A stretch of 39,365 nucleotides of DNA from Candidatus Omnitrophota bacterium (lineage in GTDB: Bacteria; Omnitrophota; Gorgyraeia; Gygaellales; Profunditerraquicolaceae). Shown in pieces: positions 7,698 to 13,038 of the stretch (positions are counted from its first letter, which is position 1; each line of letters opens with the position of its first letter). Both the position numbers and the translations under genes were made by a program. The stretch lies in the NCBI GenBank assembly GCA_028716965.1, contig JAQUOV010000006.1:87282-126646 (forward strand), written 5' to 3'. The notes under the pieces were generated by a model. It was not told the DNA's origin and ran no database searches. It was given only the letters and a program-made list of their open reading frames with translations.

Positions 7698-8599
7698 ATC
7701 CTTTTAGCAATTTCCCCGGGCCTTTGTTTATCTTTAATATTAATCCACTTTATGCGCTTATCTTTCCGAAACCAGGTGAGTTGGCGCTTGGCATAACGCC
7801 TGCTATTGCGCCGGATAAGGCGTTTGGCCTCATCTAATGAATACTCCCCATTAAAATAACCCTCTAATTCACGTACCCCGATAGCGCAAAAAGCAGTCTT
7901 GCTTAATTTATGTTTGAGCAGCCGCCTGACTTCATTAATTAAACCGGAGTTGAACATTTTACTGACCCTTTGATTGATTTTATCATAAAGGGCCTGCCTC
8001 TTCGCGTTTAAAGCGAATACCTTGACTTCATACTCATTATCCAGGCCGACCCTGCTTTTTTGTAAAGCGGATATAGGCGCGCCTGCCTTCATATAAACCT
8101 CCAAGGCGCGGATAACCCTCCTGGAATCGTTAGGATGGATTTTTTTGGCGGATAGAGGATCAACTTTGCTTAATTTCTCATGCAAATAGTTATTGCCCTT
8201 AAGCCTCAGCTGATTAGAAAGTCTGGCACGGATTATCTTATCCTCCGCTACTGACGGGAATATCCCGTCAACGATAACAGAATAATAAAGACCTGTGCCG
8301 CCCACAAACAACGGGACCTTGCCTTTCCGGAATAACTTATTGCAAATCACCAAAGCATCTTTTCTATACCGAGCTACATTATATTCACTAGAGGCATTGA
8401 TTACACCCAGCAGATGGTGTTTTACCCTTTTTCTTTGCGTGCTTGAGGGCTGGGAGGTAACTATGCCCATTGACCTGTATACCTGCATAGAGTCGCAGGA
8501 GATGATCTGCGCGTTAATCTTTTTGGCTAAATGCACTGCGATCGCAGATTTGCCTATAGCGGTAGGGCCAAGAAGAAAGATAATTTTTTTCTTAAACAT
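7679..8599 (-). CDS. miaA: tRNA dimethylallyltransferase MiaA
   Basis: Transfers an isopentenyl group from DMAPP to N6 of A37 in tRNAs reading UNN codons. The P-loop GPTAIGKS is at residues 11-18, followed by the ISCDSMQVYR and HHLLGV blocks and VGGTGLYY. The C-terminal half has the expected GVREL motif and the basic RRNSRRYAKRQLTWFRKD region. At 306 residues it has the normal length. I use the ATG at 8599 (MFKKKIIFLLGP), 5 bases after the stop of the upstream gene. A TTG five codons earlier is open but overlaps that stop and adds residues before the usual start. It makes the substrate of MiaB, encoded two genes upstream. Confidence 0.97.
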   Translation of the reverse strand: MFKKKIIFLLGPTAIGKSAIAVHLAKKINAQIISCDSMQVYRSMGIVTSQPSSTQRKRVKHHLLGVINASSEYNVARYRKDALVICNKLFRKGKVPLFVGGTGLYYSVIVDGIFPSVAEDKIIRARLSNQLRLKGNNYLHEKLSKVDPLSAKKIHPNDSRRVIRALEVYMKAGAPISALQKSRVGLDNEYEVKVFALNAKRQALYDKINQRVSKMFNSGLINEVRRLLKHKLSKTAFCAIGVRELEGYFNGEYSLDEAKRLIRRNSRRYAKRQLTWFRKDKRIKWINIKDKQRPGEIAKRIWKKLY

Positions 8600-8604
8600 A
8601 AATA

Positions 8605-9363
8605 CTACGGGCAAAGCTTGGTTGGAAACCCATCAAGGGAAAGTTTGCTCTCTGTCTCCAATGCCTCTGTTTGCGTTTTAAACCTGCCTACCTTAACCCG
8701 GTAACCTTCGCCTGACCCCTCAATATAAGCAGGATACCCCATATCCAAAAGCCTGTCTTTAAAATTCACTGCATTTAAGCTCTTTACGAAAAAACCAACC
8801 TGTACCGAAAATTCGCCTGTTTCATTTAAAAACGATACGCTCTGCGGTATGCCCTTAGAAGATTTTAATTCAAGGCTTAAAGGAAAATCTCTTTTTAATT
8901 TTAATAAATATTCATTAAACTGCTCCCTGTTGCCTTTTCGATAACCTGACTGGCTTAAACGATAGAATATGCCGGCCTTCAAGTTAATATTGGGGTTATC
9001 TTCAAGAAGTTTATTATAAATATCTTCCGCATCTTGAAATTGCCCTTTGATTAAATAGGCGTCCGCTGAAGCCAATGCCGCCTGGGTCTTAAACCTGCTG
9101 AGGGGATTATTTAAGATACGGCGAAAACACTCCTGCGCCTGATCTAGCTTGTTTTCCTTTAAATAACTCAAGCCTGACAAATAACTCAACTCATCCGTCC
9201 CCTGGATACTGAAACGCCCTGTCTGAGCCTGCGCTTCAAGTATTACCCTGCGGTAATTTCCCTGCAGGAAATCGGCTTTTAATTTATCCAAATTAGCCGC
9301 CCGGCTGATACCGGGGAAGGAAAGAAAAGCCAAAATCATGAAATAGAGCTTAAACTTTCGCAT
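8605..9363 (-). CDS. Exported TPR and SPOR domain protein
   Basis: A 252-residue envelope protein. It has a signal peptide (MRKFKLYFMILAFLSFPG, cleavage probably after SRAA), about four TPR-like helical repeats (residues 25-165, including LSYLSGLSYLKENKLDQAQ) and a C-terminal SPOR domain (from about residue 180, FSVQVGFF to the end). SPOR domains bind denuded peptidoglycan at division sites. I start at this Met because it begins the signal peptide; the open frame extends 16 codons further into miaB. The start overlaps miaB by 14 bases, and miaA follows 5 bases after the stop, so the gene is embedded in a tRNA-modification operon. The domain calls are good; a specific role in division or wall remodelling is inferred. 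Confidence 0.85.
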   Translation of the reverse strand: MRKFKLYFMILAFLSFPGISRAANLDKLKADFLQGNYRRVILEAQAQTGRFSIQGTDELSYLSGLSYLKENKLDQAQECFRRILNNPLSRFKTQAALASADAYLIKGQFQDAEDIYNKLLEDNPNINLKAGIFYRLSQSGYRKGNREQFNEYLLKLKRDFPLSLELKSSKGIPQSVSFLNETGEFSVQVGFFVKSLNAVNFKDRLLDMGYPAYIEGSGEGYRVKVGRFKTQTEALETESKLSLDGFPTKLCP

Positions 9364-10477
9364 GCTTATTCCCGGCCCTAAGGCTATTGGAGATCCTTCT
9401 CTGCAAATCAAGAAGCTTCTTATGCCGTTTCTCCTTTCCTTCTTTACTTAACAGGTCGGCTATTTTTGCCGCCTTCGTGTTCGGCCTGGGAGAATATTTG
9501 AAAATGTAGGCAGCGTTAAATCTTGTTTTTTTAACTAAATCATATGTCTCTTCAAACTCTTCGTCCGTTTCAGTGGGAAACCCCACAATGATATCCGTAG
9601 TTAAAAGGCCTCCTTTAACAATTCTACGATAAGAATCAATTAAATCCAAGTATTCTTTTACAGAATACCCGCGGTTCATAAGTTTAAGGATCCTGTCTGA
9701 ACCTGACTGCAGAGGTAAATGCAGAGACTTGTTCAATTTATCCAGGTCGCGTATAGCCTGAAAAAACCCGGCGTTGGCATCTTTGGGGTGAGAAGTAAAG
9801 AAATTAAGCTCCGCCAGCCCTTCCAAAGCATTGGCCTGCTCAAGCAATTTAGTAAAATTAATGTGATTATCCTGATAGGCGTTAACATTCTGCCCTAAAA
9901 GAGTGATCCTGGCAGCTCCGTTTGAAATAGCTCCCTGGATTTCCATAAGTATATTCTTGCTCTTCCGGTGCCGCAAAGAGCCCCGTACATACGGCACTAC
10001 ACAATAAGAACAGAAATTAGAACATCCTTCGGATATAACCACATAGGCATGGGACTTATCCTGAAAGAAACCTGTGTGGTAAATTTCTTCCGGCCGCTGA
10101 GAGCTATCCACTTCCCAGATCTTGCGTTCAAAGAATTCGCCACCGGCCAGTTTATCTAATATTTCGGGGATTTTATAGATATCCTGCGGCCCGGCGACAA
10201 AGCTGATATTTGCCTCGCGCTGGAAGGCGCGTTCTTTATAATTCTGGGCCATGCATCCGACTAAACCAATTATCTTGGAACCTTTATAACTTCCGATCAA
10301 ACTCCATACGCGGTCCTCGGCATGCTGGCGCACAGAGCAGGTATTGAATATAACAATATCCGCTTCGCCATCAGAAGAACAGATTTGATAACCCGCTTTT
10401 TTCAGCAATCCGCAGATTACCTCGGAATCCCGTATATTCATCTGACATCCCAGGGTCCTGATGAAAATTTTTTTCAT
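9350..10477 (-). CDS. miaB: tRNA-2-methylthio-N6-dimethylallyladenosine synthase MiaB, without TRAM domain
   Basis: A radical-SAM methylthiotransferase that converts i6A37 to ms2i6A37 in tRNA. The MTTase N-domain carries C11, C47 and C75 for the auxiliary [4Fe-4S] cluster. The radical-SAM triad is CSNFCSYC (C152, C156, C159). The sequence matches MiaB rather than MtaB or RimO in the TLGCQMN start and in its partnership with miaA. It ends at residue 375 (LRAGNKHAKV), directly after the radical-SAM barrel, whereas typical MiaB has about 60 more residues forming a TRAM RNA-binding domain. No TRAM-like sequence is visible downstream because the SPOR gene begins there. A Shine-Dalgarno (GGGAGGTG) precedes the ATG. 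Confidence 0.93.
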   Translation of the reverse strand: MKKIFIRTLGCQMNIRDSEVICGLLKKAGYQICSSDGEADIVIFNTCSVRQHAEDRVWSLIGSYKGSKIIGLVGCMAQNYKERAFQREANISFVAGPQDIYKIPEILDKLAGGEFFERKIWEVDSSQRPEEIYHTGFFQDKSHAYVVISEGCSNFCSYCVVPYVRGSLRHRKSKNILMEIQGAISNGAARITLLGQNVNAYQDNHINFTKLLEQANALEGLAELNFFTSHPKDANAGFFQAIRDLDKLNKSLHLPLQSGSDRILKLMNRGYSVKEYLDLIDSYRRIVKGGLLTTDIIVGFPTETDEEFEETYDLVKKTRFNAAYIFKYSPRPNTKAAKIADLLSKEGKEKRHKKLLDLQRRISNSLRAGNKHAKV

Positions 10478-10485
10478 GCTTTATT

Positions 10486-11247
10486 TCACCTCCCGGCGAC
10501 AACGAGCATTTCGAAATCGTCAGTGGTCAGTTTGTCGTTTCTTGAGTATGCCCCAAGCTTTGCGCCAAAAATGTCTATTCTTTTATATCCCAGCGTCTTT
10601 AAAAGCCACTTTATTTCACTAGGAACATAATAGCGCTCATTGCTTTTGAGTTCTCTTTTATTCCCGGAATCATCCTCAAAAACAACGGTGTTATAATCAC
10701 GGAAAGTCATCAGATCAAAGGAGCACTCCTTACACTGGGATTGGCCTTCTTTCTGCGCCGACTTATAGAATTCAGTAACCGAATGAAACAACGGGAACAA
10801 TCCGTTTAATGTTGTGAAAATGAGCTTGCCTTTACTTTTAAGCGCTTTTGTGGCGTTCTTGAGTATCTGGAAATTCATCTCATCTGTTTCCATAAGAGAG
10901 AATCCGCCTTCACACAACATAATCACCAGATCAAATTCGCTGTCAAAAGAGAAATTGCGCGCATCTTGTATTTGGAAATCGATGGTTGCCCCTGCCTCTT
11001 GTGCCTTTTCCCTTGCCCTTTTTATCTGATTCCCGGAAAAGTCAACGCCGGTAACGCTGTATCCCCTTTTCGTAAGTTCAATCGAATGCCTGCCTGTCCC
11101 GCATCCGACATCAAGTATTCTTACCTTTTTGTTATGCTTTAACTCCTGTTCAATAAAATCACATTCCCCAAGCGTTCCCTGGACATAACATTCTTTATCA
11201 TATTTCTGTGCATAGTTCTCAAATAATTCTTCGTACCATTGCTTCAT
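10486..11247 (-). CDS. Class I SAM-dependent methyltransferase
   Basis: A 253-residue protein starting MKQWYEELFENYAQKYD. It has motif I ILDVGCGTGRHS at residues 44-55, VTGVDFSGNQI as motif post-I and LVIMLCEGGFSLM as motif II. This is the Methyltransf_25/11 fold. Nothing identifies the substrate: the C-terminal half has a beta insertion (CSFDLMTFRDYNTVVFEDDSG) common in small-molecule methyltransferases. The longest frame starts 11 codons earlier, but a GAGGG ribosome site stands before this ATG. It precedes miaB by 8 bases, so it may share the miaB transcript, although a link with tRNA modification is not evident from sequence. Confidence 0.85.
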   Translation of the reverse strand: MKQWYEELFENYAQKYDKECYVQGTLGECDFIEQELKHNKKVRILDVGCGTGRHSIELTKRGYSVTGVDFSGNQIKRAREKAQEAGATIDFQIQDARNFSFDSEFDLVIMLCEGGFSLMETDEMNFQILKNATKALKSKGKLIFTTLNGLFPLFHSVTEFYKSAQKEGQSQCKECSFDLMTFRDYNTVVFEDDSGNKRELKSNERYYVPSEIKWLLKTLGYKRIDIFGAKLGAYSRNDKLTTDDFEMLVVAGR

Positions 11248-11476
11248 TTTAACATTCCCTCTTGCATTGTAGCTTTTCACTCGAAATTACTTATCCCTTT
11301 CAATATCTCCAAAATCATCTCGCGGTACTTGCACCAACGGACATCCGAAAGTGCGGATAAAGACTTTTCATAATCTTACCTCTTGTTTCATGGCGCCTAG
11401 TATATTTTAAACATTTTTGTAATAAGATTATTATTGGGAGTCTGAAACTATGAATAAGATTCGGAGCTTATTCTAA

Positions 11477-11516
11477 AAATTAAACCCCGCGCCAGTCCAG
11501 CGCGGGGTTTAATTTT
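11477..11516 (-). terminator. Rho-independent terminator after the MscS-like gene
   Basis: Perfect GC-rich arms CCCCGCGC (11485-11492) and GCGCGGGG (11500-11507) around a 7-base loop, extended by A/T pairs on both sides. In the minus direction it follows the stop of the membrane-protein gene by about 20 bases. Its A/T flanks could let it act in both directions. Confidence 0.85.
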
Positions 11517-11533
11517 ATCAAGCATAAACTGCA

Positions 11534-12211
11534 TTATTTCTTTTTCAAGTTCTCCACTATTTCGGAAACAAATTTACCTACTATATCTTTACAACCAAGG
11601 CCAAAAGCTAAAGCCAAACCTAAACCTAATGAACCTAAGATTATACTTATAGTAAGTTCGGTGATACGCATACCGATATTAAGCTGCTCCAGGCCCACGA
11701 TTATCGCAAAAATCATAACAATAATCTCTACGATTTGGCCCAGAATCTTACCTTGGCTAAGCCCGGCATTATTAGCGGCGGTAGTTACAATATTCTTCAG
11801 GGCTGTGGCGGCAAACATGCCAATAACCAAAATAAATATCCCCGCGATAACATTCGGTATATAAAGGACAACCTGGTTCAGCAAATCTGCGGCCACAGTC
11901 AGGCCTATGGCATTAATGGCCACCATAAAAGTGACTAAAAGACCAAGCCAATAACAGATTACACCGATCAAATCAGAAAGAGAATATGTTATACCGCCTT
12001 TGCTGAGCATTTTGTCCAACTCAATACGGCTGGCGAGGACATCAATCTTTATAGCTTTTAATGCCTTGCTCACTATTGCCTTGATCAATTTGGAAATCAA
12101 CCAACCGATAATCAGGATGACAATAACCAGAAGTACATTAATCATAAACTGGCTTATCTGGGTAAGCACGCTTCTGGCTGGCTCAAGTAACACAACTTGC
12201 CAACTACTCAT
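11534..12211 (-). CDS. MscS-like / CmpX-type conserved TM-helix membrane protein
   Basis: A 225-residue inner-membrane protein with about five hydrophobic helices: FMINVLLVIVILIIGWLI, LIGVICYWLGLLVTFMV, VVLYIPNVIAGIFILVIG, ILGQIVEIIVMIFAIIVG and IILGSLGLGLALAFGLG. The last helix, followed by CKDIVGKFVSEIVEN, matches the pore-lining helix of small-conductance mechanosensitive channels. The paired GxxxG helices fit the 'conserved TM helix' family seen in CmpX. It lacks the large cytoplasmic MscS beta domain, so channel activity is uncertain. I start at MSSWQ because an ideal AAAGGAGGG lies just upstream; the longest frame begins 14 codons earlier. It forms a single-gene unit with its own promoter and terminator. 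Confidence 0.8.
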   Translation of the reverse strand: MSSWQVVLLEPARSVLTQISQFMINVLLVIVILIIGWLISKLIKAIVSKALKAIKIDVLASRIELDKMLSKGGITYSLSDLIGVICYWLGLLVTFMVAINAIGLTVAADLLNQVVLYIPNVIAGIFILVIGMFAATALKNIVTTAANNAGLSQGKILGQIVEIIVMIFAIIVGLEQLNIGMRITELTISIILGSLGLGLALAFGLGCKDIVGKFVSEIVENLKKK

Positions 12212-12243
12212 ATTTCCCTCCTTTTTTGTAATATGGTTTATTA

Positions 12244-12272
12244 ACTTTAACATAATTAAACAGTTATGTCAA
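12244..12272 (-). promoter_or_regulatory. Promoter of the MscS-like gene
   Basis: The minus strand reads TTGACA (12272-12267), a 17-base spacer and TAAAGT (12249-12244), 33 bases before the chosen ATG. Confidence 0.7.
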
Positions 12273-12509
12273 GAATATTCCTATGTTTACAGTTCTGCAT
12301 ATGAATAATCTGCTTTGAAATATTGTTACCTGCTTTAGGCAAACTCAAAAGTCGCTAATTTATAATGGAATACATTAAAATATTCGGTTATTATACTTTC
12401 CTATATTACTTTATAATGCAGCGGTAATTTTATTCATAATTCAAGTAATAATCACTATAACTATCGTATTATCAGTATGTTATATAAATAATAATATTTC
12501 AGCTGCATA
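12273..12509. other. AT-rich intergenic stretch between divergent promoters
   Basis: About 240 very AT-rich bases separating the minus-strand MscS-like promoter from the plus-strand riboswitch promoter. I see no open frame, repeat or RNA structure I can support here. The base composition would suit a bent or H-NS-like silenced upstream region, but that is speculation. Confidence 0.5.
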
Positions 12510-12538
12510 TTGAAATTTTTCGGAATATGTGTTATACT
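12510..12538 (+). promoter_or_regulatory. Promoter of c-di-GMP riboswitch 1
   Basis: TTGAAA (12510-12515), a 17-base spacer ending in TATGTGT, and TATACT (12533-12538). The same arrangement (TTGAAA, 17 bases, TATAAT, with TATGT just before the -10) drives the second c-di-GMP riboswitch at 32179-32207. Both leaders then carry the word ACAATTTGGT. Confidence 0.85.
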
Positions 12539-12565
12539 CTTAATACAATTTGGTTTAACTTTGTA

Positions 12566-12640
12566 AAAGGCTAACTAGCAGTAATGCTGGGGCGCAAAGT
12601 GACAGCTCCGAGGTTTCTTGGAGGGCTGCACTGCCAAAGA
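12566..12640 (+). promoter_or_regulatory. Cyclic di-GMP-I (GEMM) riboswitch aptamer 1
   Basis: The RNA shows GEMM-I features. The P2 stem CTAGCA/TGCTGG (12575-12580 and 12585-12590) is capped by a GTAA (GNRA) tetraloop, followed by the conserved GGCGCAAAG stretch. A long P3 closes with GTGACAG...CTGCAC and an inner CTCC/GGAG, and TGCC at the end pairs with GGC at the start. The GNRA loop should dock into P3. It is followed by two terminators and then the secreted-protein gene, so c-di-GMP presumably sets read-through. A covariance-model scan would confirm the class; the second copy at 32055-32130 supports it. Confidence 0.88.
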
Positions 12641-12643
12641 AGC

Positions 12644-12677
12644 AAACCCTAAAAATAAGCCTTTTAGGGTTTTTTTA
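12644..12677 (+). terminator. Terminator 1 of the riboswitch expression platform
   Basis: An 11-base stem, AAACCCTAAAA with TTTTAGGGTTT (12644-12654 and 12662-12672), followed by a T-run. The same AACCCTAAAA stem sequence is used after the second c-di-GMP riboswitch, showing that the two leaders share ancestry. Confidence 0.9.
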
Positions 12678-12680
12678 TGG

Positions 12681-12709
12681 CCCCGGCTCTTTTAAAACCG
12701 GGGTTTTTT
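12681..12709 (+). terminator. Terminator 2, in tandem
   Basis: CCCCGG pairs with CCGGGG (12681-12686 and 12698-12703) with an inner TTTT/AAAA extension, followed by six T. It lies only a few bases after terminator 1 and just before the ribosome binding site of the 98-aa gene, so transcription must pass two hairpins. Confidence 0.85.
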
Positions 12710-12729
12710 AATGGGCAAGGAGGTGTAAG

Positions 12730-13026
12730 ATGGGGAAAAAAGAGATTTTAACGGGGTTGCTGGTTCTTTTCGCGGTTTCCACTGCCTGGGCTGGTGATAG
12801 CGTAACAATCAGTATGTCTTGTACAATACCTTCTATTCCGGGGGTAAATGCACCTGCCCGTATTCCGGAAACACTGATCAAGAATTACCAAAGGGAAGAT
12901 GTAGCCAATAAAAACTCAACCGCCACGGTAGATGAGGAGATTATAGAAAAGGAGGAGAGAAAGGAAAACCTTCTTGCCCAAGGAGAAAAGGTTACCAGGC
13001 AGGTAAGAACAATTTATACCCGGTAA
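12730..13026 (+). CDS. Small secreted protein under c-di-GMP riboswitch control, pilin-like N-terminus
   Basis: A 98-residue protein with a clear signal peptide (MGKKEILTGLLVLFAVSTAWA, cleavage before GDS). The mature start SVTISMSCTIPSIPG resembles the mature start of the pilin-like subunit encoded at 16848-17429 (QTVSVNATVPTMAGG): both have a V-T/S-V/I strand, then C/A-T-I/V-P-T/S and a Gly. The rest is hydrophilic and helical (VDEEIIEKEERKENLLAQGEKV) and has no Ig-like fold. The ribosome site AAGGAGGTG is strong. It is convergent with the usher gene, ending 12 bases away. I recognise no family. An accessory, cap or donor-strand role in fibre assembly is inference. Confidence 0.8.
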   Translation: MGKKEILTGLLVLFAVSTAWAGDSVTISMSCTIPSIPGVNAPARIPETLIKNYQREDVANKNSTATVDEEIIEKEERKENLLAQGEKVTRQVRTIYTR

Positions 13027-13038
13027 CGCCCCCTCCTC

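Noticed and set aside
11281..11400. Possible coding remnant upstream of the methyltransferase (minus-strand frame ending ILEILKGISNFE)
   Set aside because: About 32 codons of protein-like sequence, but a stop lies immediately before it and there is no start or ribosome site. Too short to call a pseudogene.
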